Shown here: positions 52,638-63,608 of the stretch, one piece after another
Position numbering within the stretch: the stretch's first letter is position 1
Layout: every line of letters starts with the position of its first letter
Assembly: GCA_963707515.1 (NCBI GenBank)
Contig: CAVPQI010000002.1
Coordinates: forward strand, 372,001 to 436,000
DNA length: 64,000 nucleotides
Direction of reading: 5' to 3'
DNA from: Sva-07 sp963707515
GTDB lineage: Bacteria > Actinomycetota > Acidimicrobiia > Acidimicrobiales > Ilumatobacteraceae
The notes under the pieces: model-generated
Database searches by the model: none
What the model saw: the letters and a program-made list of their open reading frames with translations, nothing else
What the model was told of the DNA's origin: nothing
Program-made: the position numbers and the translations under genes

Positions 52638-53327
52638 GTGACGGACGACGTGGAGCTCGATGCGACGATGATCGACGGGTCGGCGCGCGATCGCGTCGCC
52701 GTCGAAGGTGCCGATGCGGCGTCGTACCTGCAGGGCCAGATCACGCAGGACATCCGCGATCTGGCCGTCGGCGAGACCCGCTGGACGCTGATCCTCGAAC
52801 CGGGCGGCAAGATCGAAGCGCTCGCCCGCATCACACGTCTCGGCGACGATCGCTTCGTGCTCGACACCGATGGCGGCTTCGGTGATCGTTTGGCTGCCCG
52901 GCTGGCGCGGTTCAAGATCCGCGTCGCCGCCGAGATCTCCGTGGAGCCGGCGGCCTCGGATGCACCCTCGATGGCGCACGAGGCTGCTCGCATCGCGGCG
53001 GGGTGGCCGCGGATGGGGTACGAGATCGAGCCGGGGGAGACGATCCCGGCGTCGACCGGCGTCGAGGCGGTGGCCGTCAGCTTCACCAAGGGTTGCTATC
53101 CCGGCCAGGAGCTGGTCGAGCGGATGAACAGCCGCGTGGCGGGAGCGCCACGATCGCTGCGCATCGTCGATGCCGCTCCCGGCGCTGCGATCGGCGACCC
53201 GGTCGTGGACGCCACGGGCAACGACGTCGGTGAGATCACCAGCGTGTCTCCCGACGGTGCGCTGGCACTGGCCTACGTCAAGCGTGGCGTCGACGTCGGC
53301 CGCCCACCCACCCACATTCCCGCCTGA
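52638..53327 (+). CDS. ygfZ: YgfZ/GcvT folate-binding iron-sulfur cluster protein
   Basis: 229 residues. The signature KGCYPGQE (with the conserved Cys) is in 'SFTKGCYPGQELVERMNSR', and the N-terminal 'YLQGQITQDIRDLA' is typical of the family. YgfZ helps assembly or repair of some iron-sulfur enzymes in a folate-dependent way. The GTG at 52638 is used. It converges with the site-2 protease; copy C of the 47-bp palindrome lies between them. Confidence 0.87.
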   Translation: MTDDVELDATMIDGSARDRVAVEGADAASYLQGQITQDIRDLAVGETRWTLILEPGGKIEALARITRLGDDRFVLDTDGGFGDRLAARLARFKIRVAAEISVEPAASDAPSMAHEAARIAAGWPRMGYEIEPGETIPASTGVEAVAVSFTKGCYPGQELVERMNSRVAGAPRSLRIVDAAPGAAIGDPVVDATGNDVGEITSVSPDGALALAYVKRGVDVGRPPTHIPA

Positions 53328-53344
53328 CACGAGCCCACCAGCCG

Positions 53345-53391
53345 AAACTTGTCCGAATTCGGCCGCTCAGCGACCGATCACGGACAAATTT
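53345..53391. repeat. 47-bp palindromic repeat family, copy C
   Basis: Arms AAACTTGTCCG (53345-53355) and CGGACAAATTT (53381-53391) pair with one G-T type mismatch around a 25-nt loop. The loop holds an inner TCGG/CCGA and CGCT/AGCG stem. Same arms and same loop length as copies at 17757 and 17911, and again in a convergent gap. Confidence 0.8.
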
Positions 53392-53438
53392 GGGGTTGCC
53401 GGCACCCACGGGGACCCCGGAGATGGGCGTTGGCGGTC

Positions 53439-53509
53439 GGATCAGGCGGCGAGACCACGCTGGCGGATCAGGCGGCGGCGCGGGATCAGGCGGCGGGGAT
53501 CAGGCGGCG
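53439..53509. repeat. Repeated GGATCAGGCGGCG units at the 3' end of the site-2 protease gene
   Basis: Four copies start at 53439, 53465, 53483 and 53497. On the minus strand each contains Ala codons and a TGA stop (CGCCGCCTGATCC). The copy at 53497 holds the real stop of the protease gene; the others look like duplications of that gene tail, which would stop frame-slipped ribosomes or simply reflect slippage. Confidence 0.7.
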
Positions 53510-54621
53510 GGGGTGGCGGCAAGGGAGCGGCGGATGGCCTCGACCTCGGGGTGATGGCGGATCGCGATCAGCTCGGGTGCGGAGTCGATGATCGCCGCCA
53601 ACGATTGGGGCGACGTGCCGACATCGGCCGCCGCCCGGAGCCAACCCACCGCGATAGCCGTGTCGCCGAGCGCCGCCGAGGCGCGGGCGACGGTCGCCGC
53701 GGCGAGTGTGTGCGGGTACCTGGCGTAGGCGCCGGCGGCGTAGTGCGCGGCGTCCTCGTAGCGGCCGACGCGGATCAGCTGGTTGGCGAGGATGTACTCG
53801 TTCCAGGGATCGCCGGTCGGCCAGGGGAGCGGGAGGAGATCGATCAGCGCCGCCATCCGCTCCGGCGGGACGCTCACGGGCTGCGGGGAACGATCCGGCC
53901 GGGAGTGGCTGAGCGCGGCGACGAGGGTGCGGCGCGCCTTCGCCGTTCGCCCGGCGCGCAGCTGCTCGTCGGCGTCGTTCCACGGCGACGTCGCCTCCTT
54001 GCCGGCGTTCAACATCTGCAGTTGGGCGATCAGCAAGAAGCCGATCACGAGGACGAAGCCGCGGTAACGCTCGTCGATGAAGATCAGGACGCTGAAGGCG
54101 ATCGTGACGGCGAGTGAGAACCAGACCATCACCCGCTCGGCACGGCCGGGCAGGATCCGGTCGAGCACGTTGGTGACGATGTTGCCGCCGTCGAGCGGGA
54201 TCACCGGCACGAGGTTGAACAGGCCGATGATCGGCCCCGCCCACCAGATCGCCCAGGCCGCAGGATCGTGGCGGAACGAGTTGGGATCGAGCGGATCGGC
54301 GCCCATCGCCACGAGGATCGCCAGGCTGGCGACGATCTGGATGCCCGGGCCGGCGAACGAGATCCCGATCTGCTCGAGGCGGGTCAGCGGGCGGGTCGGC
54401 ACGTAGGAGGCGTAGCCGGCGAGGAAGTTGAGCGAGATCTCGGCCTCGGCGCCGGTCCGCCGGGCGGCGACGGCGTGACCGAGTTCGTGCAGCAGGGTGA
54501 AGGCGGCGAGCGACCCGGCGAGCCACACCCCGAACTCGTTGCCGTACAGCACGACGATCAGCAGCATGAACATCACGAACCCGGGACGCACGTGGACCGG
54601 GAACCCGAACAGCCGGAACAT
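53500..54621 (-). CDS. Site-2 protease family (M50) membrane metallopeptidase with C-terminal TPR-like region
   Basis: About 373 residues from the preferred ATG at 54621; an upstream ATG at 54687 would leave only 15 bp to ppdK. The zinc motif HELGH is in 'FTLLHELGHAVAARR' within a membrane helix, and the second motif is 'NLVPVIPLDGGNIV'. Five or six membrane segments make the SpoIVFB/S2P core. The last ~150 residues are soluble and helical, with TPR-like 'NEYILANQLIRVGRYEDAAHYA' spacing, probably facing the cytoplasm. It cuts membrane proteins such as anti-sigma factors; the target is unknown. Divergent from ppdK. Confidence 0.82.
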   Translation of the reverse strand: MFRLFGFPVHVRPGFVMFMLLIVVLYGNEFGVWLAGSLAAFTLLHELGHAVAARRTGAEAEISLNFLAGYASYVPTRPLTRLEQIGISFAGPGIQIVASLAILVAMGADPLDPNSFRHDPAAWAIWWAGPIIGLFNLVPVIPLDGGNIVTNVLDRILPGRAERVMVWFSLAVTIAFSVLIFIDERYRGFVLVIGFLLIAQLQMLNAGKEATSPWNDADEQLRAGRTAKARRTLVAALSHSRPDRSPQPVSVPPERMAALIDLLPLPWPTGDPWNEYILANQLIRVGRYEDAAHYAAGAYARYPHTLAAATVARASAALGDTAIAVGWLRAAADVGTSPQSLAAIIDSAPELIAIRHHPEVEAIRRSLAATPAA

Positions 54622-54702
54622 TCGTGCCCAGGCTACGTGGGTCCGCCACCCATCCGCCGGTCCAGTCTCGGCTGCGACGCCCGCCATCTAGACTCGACGT
54701 GC

Positions 54703-57338
<2,636 letters not shown>

Positions 57339-57342
<4 letters not shown>

Positions 57343-57409
57343 CGACTGTGTGTCACGTCGCCCGACGATCCATGATGTCGCCATGAATCACGCCGGAACG
57401 TCGCGATGA
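57339..57409 (+). other. Two chained mini-ORFs between ppdK and terC
   Basis: The first begins GTG at 57339, overlapping the ppdK TGA (GTGA), and runs 15 codons to TGA 57384-57386. The second begins ATG at 57383 (ATGA overlap), encodes MNHAGTSR and ends TGA 57407-57409. That TGA overlaps the terC ATG at 57406. The second mini-ORF starts with the same ATGAATCAC as terC, so it looks like a duplicated start region. Confidence 0.7.
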
Positions 57410-58464
57410 ATCACCTTGCTCTGATCGCCGCGGAGTCCGGGAAGCGCAACTTCGTCGACATCGACGTCCACGCCTGGCAGTGGGCCGTCCTCCTCGGGTT
57501 GATCGCCTTCCTGCTGCTCCTCGACCTGCTCGTCGTCCACCGTGAGGCACACGTCGTGTCGACGCGGCGGGCGGCGATCGAGTCGGCGGTGTGGATCGGG
57601 ATCGGTCTCTCGTTCACCGCCTTGATCGCCGTCTGGTTCGGCGCCGCGGCGAGCGGCGAGTACATCTCCGGCTACCTGATCGAGAAGTCGCTGAGCATCG
57701 ACAACGTCTTCGTGTGGGCGTTGATCATGGGCTACTTCGCGGTGCCGGCGATGTACCAGCACCGCGTGCTGTTCTGGGGCATCTTCGGTGCCCTCGCATT
57801 GCGTGCGGTGTTCATCTTCGCCGGGGTGGCGCTGATCGAGAAGTTCGACTGGGTGCTGTACATCTTCGGTGCCTTCTTGCTGTACACGGCCGGCAAGCTG
57901 ATGTTCGGCAAGGACGACCACGTCGATCCCGGGAACTCGAAATTCCTCAAGGTCGTCAACCGGATCGTGCCGTCGACCGACGAGTACGACGGCCAGAAGC
58001 TGTTCACCGTTCGCAACGCCAAGCGGCTGGCGACGCCGCTGTTCGCCGTCCTCGTGTTGATCGAGGGGACCGACGTCATCTTCGCCGTCGACTCGGTGCC
58101 CGCCGTGTTGGCGGTGAGCCACGAGCAGTACCTGGTGTTCGCCTCCAACGCGTTCGCCATCCTCGGGCTGCGAGCGCTGTACTTCCTGCTGGCGGACATG
58201 CACTCCCGGTTCTCCTACCTGCAGCAGGGTTTGGCGATCATCCTCGCCTTCGTCGGCGTGAAGATGATCATCGCCGAGTGGTACCACATCCCGACCTGGC
58301 TCTCGCTGATGGTGATCGCCATCGTCCTCACCGCTTCGATCGGCTTCTCGTTGAAGGCGACGCAGCGGGAGGAGGCGGCGGCGATGGCCGGTGAGGCGTT
58401 CCGCCCCCATCCGGAGAACGAACCGCACCCGGCCCCCGACACCGACGACCACCCGTCGGCCTGA
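57406..58464 (+). CDS. TerC/Alx family integral membrane metal transporter
   Basis: 352 residues, about nine membrane helices. Conserved acidic residues lie in 'SLSIDNVFVWALIMG' and 'LIEGTDVIFAVDSVPAV', the family's metal-path motifs. TerC/Alx proteins export manganese or load exported metalloproteins. The tail is polar and His/Pro-rich. The ATG at 57406 is the one overlapped by the mini-ORF chain from ppdK. No yybP-ykoY riboswitch is visible upstream. Confidence 0.88.
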   Translation: MNHLALIAAESGKRNFVDIDVHAWQWAVLLGLIAFLLLLDLLVVHREAHVVSTRRAAIESAVWIGIGLSFTALIAVWFGAAASGEYISGYLIEKSLSIDNVFVWALIMGYFAVPAMYQHRVLFWGIFGALALRAVFIFAGVALIEKFDWVLYIFGAFLLYTAGKLMFGKDDHVDPGNSKFLKVVNRIVPSTDEYDGQKLFTVRNAKRLATPLFAVLVLIEGTDVIFAVDSVPAVLAVSHEQYLVFASNAFAILGLRALYFLLADMHSRFSYLQQGLAIILAFVGVKMIIAEWYHIPTWLSLMVIAIVLTASIGFSLKATQREEAAAMAGEAFRPHPENEPHPAPDTDDHPSA

Positions 58465-58567
58465 CATCGCCACGTTGCGGCCACGCCGCGGCGTGACGAT
58501 GTCACGGGTGCCCGGCCCACCGTCACAATCCGGGGCGCCGATCGAACGGCGGTAAGGTCCAGCCGTC

Positions 58568-60328
58568 ATGGGCATCGTCGACGACGACATCGAACGGCTC
58601 CGTTCGACGGTCTCCATCGTCGACACGATCGGCCAGTACGTCGCCCTGCGGCGGGTCGGGCGCAACTGGGTCGGGCTGTGCCCGTTCCACGCCGAGAAGA
58701 CCGGCTCGTTCAACGTGCGCGAGGAGACCGGGCGCTACAAGTGCTTCGGCTGCGACAAGGGCGGCGACGTCTTCACGTTCATCCAGGAGATCGAGCACCT
58801 CGACTTCCCCGGCGCCGTCGAGCACCTCGCCGCCAAGACCGGGATCCAGCTCAACTACACGACCACCGGCCAGTCCGAGGAGCGCACACGGCGCAAGCGC
58901 TTGGTGCAGGCGATGCAGTCCGCCGTCGAGTGGTATCACCAGCGGCTGCTCGACGACCCCGCGGCGCGCCCGGCGCGCGACTACCTCCGGCGGCGGGGGT
59001 TGGCCGGCGACGTCGCCCGCACGTTCAAGCTCGGGTGGGCACCCGACGACTGGGACGCCCTCTCGCGTGGCCTCGGGGTTCCGGCGGCCGACCTGGAGGC
59101 GGTCGGGCTGGCGTTCCGCAATCGTCGGGGGCGGATGCAGGACTCGTTCCGGGCGCGGGTGATGTTCCCGATCTTCTCCGACTCGGGTGAAGCGTTGGCG
59201 TTCGGCGGGCGGATCCTGCCCGGCTCCGAGGACCCGGCAAAGTACAAGAACTCGTCGGAGACGGCGATCTACACCAAGTCGAAGACGCTGTACGGCCTCA
59301 ACTGGGCGAAGGCCGACATCGCCAAGCACGACCAGGTGGTGGTCTGCGAGGGGTACACCGACGTGATCGGGTTCCACCGTGCCGGTGTCGCCCGCGCCGT
59401 GGCCACGTGCGGCACGGCGCTCACCGAGGAACACGTGCGCCTGCTCAAGCGCTACGCCAGCCGGGTCGTGCTCTCCTTCGACGCCGACGCCGCCGGCCAG
59501 GGTGCCGCCGAGCGCTTCTACGAGTGGGAGCAGGCACACGCCGTCGAGGTCCTGGTGGCCCGCCTGCCCGACGGTCAGGACCCCGGTGACCTGGCCCAAC
59601 GCGATCCGGAGGCGCTGCAGCGGGCGGTCGCCGACCCGGTGCCGTTCCTCAAGTTCCGCGTCGACCGGACGCTCGCCGGTCGTCCCCATCAGACGCCCGA
59701 GCAGCGGGTGCGGCTGGGCGAGCAGGCGATGGCGGTCGTCAACGAGCACCCCAACGTCGAGCTGCGCAAGCTGTACGCCGGCGAGGTGGCGACCACGCTC
59801 GGCCTCCCGGTCTCCGGGCTGGTCCAGATCGCCGAGCGGGGCACCCGCCGCCCCGCGATCCGGGTGGCCCCGAAAGCCGCCCGCGGGCCGATGGAGAACG
59901 CCGAGTTCGCCGCCCTCGTGCTGCTCGTGCAGGACTGGGACGAGATCGCCCCCTGGCTGATCGAGGCGCTGTTCGACGACGACGTCAACCGGATGGCGTT
60001 CCTCGCCCTCGCCGAGGCCGGTGGCGACCTGCAGAAGGCGATCGAGATCGCTCCGCCCGACGCCCGTGACGTGCTCGAACGGGCGGCGGTGGCCGACCTC
60101 AACCTGGTGCCGGAGATCGAGGCCCGCACGTTGATCGGGGCGGCGGCGCGACGGGAGCTGCGGCTCCGCGCCAGACTCACCGACACCGCCTCGATCGAGG
60201 AGGATCGGGCTGCCCGCCTGGACATCGAGGCGCTGAGCGACCTCGACCGAACGCGAGCCCAGGCCGCTGCGGAGTCATTGCTAGCGTGGCTTCATCGACG
60301 ATCCGACGAGCGCGATGCCGGAGCCTGA
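58568..60328 (+). CDS. dnaG: DNA primase
   Basis: Makes RNA primers at the replication fork. 586 residues: the CHC2 zinc finger 'GLCPFHAEKTGSFNV' with 'YKCFGCDKGGD', the 'MFPIFSDSGEALAFGGR' catalytic core start, the TOPRIM acidic motifs in 'VVVCEGYTDVIGFH' and 'VVLSFDADAAGQGAAERF', and a C-terminal DnaB-interaction region. The ATG at 58568 directly precedes the fold. It is followed by the main sigma factor gene, a common arrangement, with a possible 14-bp overlap. Confidence 0.93.
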   Translation: MGIVDDDIERLRSTVSIVDTIGQYVALRRVGRNWVGLCPFHAEKTGSFNVREETGRYKCFGCDKGGDVFTFIQEIEHLDFPGAVEHLAAKTGIQLNYTTTGQSEERTRRKRLVQAMQSAVEWYHQRLLDDPAARPARDYLRRRGLAGDVARTFKLGWAPDDWDALSRGLGVPAADLEAVGLAFRNRRGRMQDSFRARVMFPIFSDSGEALAFGGRILPGSEDPAKYKNSSETAIYTKSKTLYGLNWAKADIAKHDQVVVCEGYTDVIGFHRAGVARAVATCGTALTEEHVRLLKRYASRVVLSFDADAAGQGAAERFYEWEQAHAVEVLVARLPDGQDPGDLAQRDPEALQRAVADPVPFLKFRVDRTLAGRPHQTPEQRVRLGEQAMAVVNEHPNVELRKLYAGEVATTLGLPVSGLVQIAERGTRRPAIRVAPKAARGPMENAEFAALVLLVQDWDEIAPWLIEALFDDDVNRMAFLALAEAGGDLQKAIEIAPPDARDVLERAAVADLNLVPEIEARTLIGAAARRELRLRARLTDTASIEEDRAARLDIEALSDLDRTRAQAAAESLLAWLHRRSDERDAGA

Positions 60329-61633
60329 TTCCTCCGCGACGGGTGTCGACCCCGACGCGTCACGGGTCGCCAGCGGGCTCACGGTCGCCGTTTCGGTCGC
60401 GCGTCGACATCGACGAGTGGGAGCAGCTGGTCGAGCGTGGTCGGGAGGCCGGAGCCGTGCACGCCGAGGAAGTGACGCACGTGTTGCGTCACGTCGAGCT
60501 CTCCGGCGAGGTGCTGACCGAGGTGCAGGCGGCGATGGCCGGCCACGGCATCGTCATCGAGACCGACGTCGAGCAGGTCGACGACACGCCGTCGGACATC
60601 GGTCGGCGGGTCGTGCTCGAGAAGCGCACTGCGGAAGAGGACGAGCAGTTGCTCAGCCGCGGGCGCCAGCGCCGCGGGCGCAAGACGCTGCCGAAGGGGG
60701 AGGGCGGCACCTCCGACGCGGTGCGCATGTACCTCCGCGAGATCGGCCAGGTCGACCTGTTGACCGTCGAGGACGAGCGCCGCCTGGCCCAGCTGATCGA
60801 GGAGGGCAAGCTCGCCGCCGCCCGGATCGACGAGACCGGTGCTGCCGGGATCGTGCTCGAGCCCGGCGAGGAACGCATGTTGATGCGTGCGGTCAGCAGG
60901 GGCGAGCGGGCCAAGAGCGAGCTGACGCAGGCCAACCTGCGCCTCGTGGTCAGCATCGCCAAGCGTTACTCCGGGCGCGGCATGCAGCTCCTCGACCTGA
61001 TCCAGGAGGGCAACCTCGGGTTGATGCGGGCGGTCGACAAGTTCGACTACACCAAGGGCTTCAAGTTCTCGACCTACGCCACGTGGTGGATCCGCCAGGC
61101 GATCACCCGATCGATCGCCGATCAGGCCGCGCACGATCCGCATCCCGGTACACATGGTCGAGCACATGAACCGGGTGACGCGGGCGAAGCGGCAGATGCA
61201 CCAGGAGCTCGAACGTGAGCCGACGGTCGAGGAGCTCGCCGTGCGCGTCCAGCTGGAGCCCGACCGAGTGCGCGAGCTGTTGCGTTACTCCCAGGATCCG
61301 TTGTCGCTCGACTCGCCGGTCGGCGAGGAGGACGAGTCGAACCTCGGCGACTTCATCGAGGACGAGACGATCGATTCGCCCGCCGACGCGGCGACGCGCA
61401 TGATGCTGCACAACGCCGTCGGCGAGGTGCTCGGCGAGCTGTCCGAGCGTGAGCAGGAGATCGTGCGGCTGCGCTTCGGCCTCGACGGCGGCCGGGCGAA
61501 GACGCTCGAAGAGGTCGGCAAGGAGTTCGGCGTGACCCGTGAGCGGATCCGCCAGATCGAAGCGAAGACGCTCGCCAAGCTGCGCCACCCGCAGCGCTCA
61601 CAACGCCTGCGCGAGTTCCTCGAAGTCGAGTAG
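60315..61633 (+). CDS. rpoD: Primary RNA polymerase sigma factor (sigma-70), frameshifted
   Basis: The housekeeping sigma factor. Region 1.1-like sequence is seen ('DIDEWEQLVERGREAG'). Region 1.2 has 'DAVRMYLREIGQVDLLT'. Region 2 has 'NLRLVVSIAKRYSGRGM', 'DLIQEGNLGLMRAVDKFDYTKGF' and 'FSTYATWWIRQAITR'. Region 3 has 'PVHMVEHMNRV' and region 4 has 'GVTRERIRQIEAKTLAKLRHP'. One extra G near 61129 shifts the frame between 'SIADQA' and 'TIRIPVH'; an essential gene cannot tolerate this, so it is an error. The start is uncertain: ATG 60315 needs a second frame change near 60395, while GTG 60286 is in frame but gives an Arg-rich, unlikely N-terminus. Confidence 0.88.
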
Positions 61634-61833
61634 CCGCCGCTCCGCCGGACCGCACCCGTCGGGTTGCAGCCCTTCTGGGTCGAGAAGTCCGCGCTGACCA
61701 CGGCATCGGCGACCCAGAACCTGACTCCGGCATGCTCGCGCCCACGCCGCCAGGGGACGGTGGGGAAGAGGCTGTGCGCGGGGCGAACGGAGGACGGGGC
61801 GATCTGGCGGGCGACGGGCGGCGAACCACGTCC

Positions 61834-63504
61834 ATGGATGCGCGGACCTCGTCTCGTCGGTCGATCGGGGCGCTCGGCGCGGTGGCGGGGGTGGTTGCCG
61901 GCGTGGTCGCGCTGGGGGTTGCCGAACTGGTCGCCGGGTTGCGCGGGACGTGGCGTTCGCCGGTGCTCGATGTCGGCGACCGGGTGATCGACAGCGTGCC
62001 GTCGTGGGTGAAGGACGTCGCCATCGAGACGTTCGGCACGAACGACAAGCCGGCGTTGCTCATCGGCATCGGCGTGCTCGTGACCCTCGCCGCGGCGATC
62101 TTCGGCATCGTCGCCTTCATCGGCCGGTTGTGGATCGGCCTCGCCGGGATCGCCGCGTTCGGGGTGGTGGGCGCGGCCGCCGCCCTGGGATCGCGGACGG
62201 GTGCTTCGGTCGACGTCGTCGTGCCCGCCGTGCTCGGCGCGCTGGCCGGGATGGGAGCGCTGTGGCTCGCCTGGTCGGTGATCGTCCGCCCACTCGACGC
62301 CGACGATCTGGGTCGGAGAAGCCGCGCCACGGGCGGTGAATCCGACCCAGAAGCCTCGGCGTCGGCGGTGGATGACGTGGCGGTGGTGGTCGAAGCGCCC
62401 ACGGACGCGCCGCGGGGGACGCGGCGGGAGGTGCTGGTCAGGTCGGGCGGCGTGCTGGCGATCCTGGCGGTGGCCGGTGGTGGTGCCGGAGCGCTGGGAC
62501 GGGCGGTCCGCACCCGGTTCACGGCGGAGGAGTCGCGGCGCGACGTGCGTCTGGCAGCCGCTCGTCGACCGGCAGGGCAGGCAACGCCAGGCGTCGAGGT
62601 CGGCGTCGACGGGATGTCACCCTTCTTCACCCCGAACGCCGACTTCTACCGCATCGACACGGCGCTGACCGTGCCCCAGCTCCGTGCCGAGGACTACCAG
62701 CTGCGGATCCACGGGATGGTCGATCGGGAGCTGAGGTTGGGTTTCGACGAGCTGATGGCGCGCCAGGTGGTCGAGTACGACGTGACGCTGACGTGCGTGT
62801 CGAACACGGTCGGCGGCAACCTCGTCGGCAACGCCCGATGGCTCGGGGTGCGGCTCGACGACCTCCTCGCCGAGGCCGGCGTGCAGCCGGGGGCGGATCA
62901 GGTCGTCGGACGATCGGTCGACGGGTACACGTGCGGGTTTCCGCTCGAGGCGGCGACCGACGGGCGCAACGCGATGGTGGCGTTCGGCATGAACGGCGAA
63001 CCGCTGCCGCTGGCCCACGGGTTCCCGGCCCGTCTGATCGTGCCGGGCCTCTACGGCTACGTCTCGGCGACGAAGTGGTTGACCGAGATCGAGCTCACCC
63101 GCTTCGACGAGTTCGAGCAGTACTGGGTGCCGCGCGGCTACGCCGAACGGGCGCCGATCAAGTTGATGAGCCGGATCGACTCCGTCGACGGCCTCGGGAC
63201 GCTGACCCGCGGCGCCGACGGCATGGTCGCCGTCGGTGGTGTCGCGTGGGCGCAGACCCGCGGCATCGACTCGGTCGAGGTGCAGCTCGACGACGGCCGC
63301 TGGCAGGCCGCCGAGCTCGGTGAGGCGCTCAATGCTGACACCTGGCGCCAGTGGGCGTTCCGTTGGCAGCCGACCACCACCGGCCGGACGTCGATCCGTT
63401 GTCGCGCGATTTCCGGAGATCGAGAGATCCAGACGGACGAGCGGGCCGAACCAGTTCCCGACGGTGCCTCCGGGCACCACCAGATCGTGGTCTTCGTCGA
63501 GTGA
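61834..63504 (+). CDS. Membrane-anchored molybdopterin oxidoreductase (sulfite oxidase-like)
   Basis: 556 residues. Four N-terminal membrane helices ('GALGAVAGVVAGVVALGVAEL' and three more before residue 150) precede a Tat-like 'RREVLVRSGGVLAILAVAGG' segment. The sulfite-oxidase-type molybdopterin domain follows: the Mo-ligand Cys is in 'VTLTCVSNTVGGNLVGNARW', with 'GFPLEAATDGRNAMVAFGMNGEPLP', 'RLIVPGLYGYVSATKW' and a C-terminal Ig-like dimer domain. It probably oxidises or reduces a small compound outside the membrane; the substrate is unknown. The ATG at 61834 is preferred. The 200-bp gap after rpoD shows no clear element. Confidence 0.85.
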   Translation: MDARTSSRRSIGALGAVAGVVAGVVALGVAELVAGLRGTWRSPVLDVGDRVIDSVPSWVKDVAIETFGTNDKPALLIGIGVLVTLAAAIFGIVAFIGRLWIGLAGIAAFGVVGAAAALGSRTGASVDVVVPAVLGALAGMGALWLAWSVIVRPLDADDLGRRSRATGGESDPEASASAVDDVAVVVEAPTDAPRGTRREVLVRSGGVLAILAVAGGGAGALGRAVRTRFTAEESRRDVRLAAARRPAGQATPGVEVGVDGMSPFFTPNADFYRIDTALTVPQLRAEDYQLRIHGMVDRELRLGFDELMARQVVEYDVTLTCVSNTVGGNLVGNARWLGVRLDDLLAEAGVQPGADQVVGRSVDGYTCGFPLEAATDGRNAMVAFGMNGEPLPLAHGFPARLIVPGLYGYVSATKWLTEIELTRFDEFEQYWVPRGYAERAPIKLMSRIDSVDGLGTLTRGADGMVAVGGVAWAQTRGIDSVEVQLDDGRWQAAELGEALNADTWRQWAFRWQPTTTGRTSIRCRAISGDREIQTDERAEPVPDGASGHHQIVVFVE

Positions 63505-63546
63505 GCAACGGCTGGCTCGATCCGACCACGGCCCGCTGCGTCGCAG

Positions 63547-63595
63547 CGTGAACACCCAGCGTGAAACCCCACGTGAACCCCAGCGAGAACCCACC
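63547..63595 (+). repeat. Degenerate ~12-bp repeats in the leader of the fasciclin gene
   Basis: CGTGAACACCCAG, CGTGAAACCCCA, CGTGAACCCCAG and CGAGAACCCACC follow each other and end at the AAGGAG ribosome site (63596-63601). A 16-codon mini-ORF from the previous gene's stop (63501-63551) ends with GTGA inside the first unit, but no chain reaches the next start. Confidence 0.6.
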
Positions 63596-63608
63596 AAGGA
63601 GCACCACC

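Noticed and set aside
57343..57405. A manganese (yybP-ykoY) riboswitch before terC
   Set aside because: The gap is only 63 bp, is read by mini-ORFs, and shows none of the conserved riboswitch loops.
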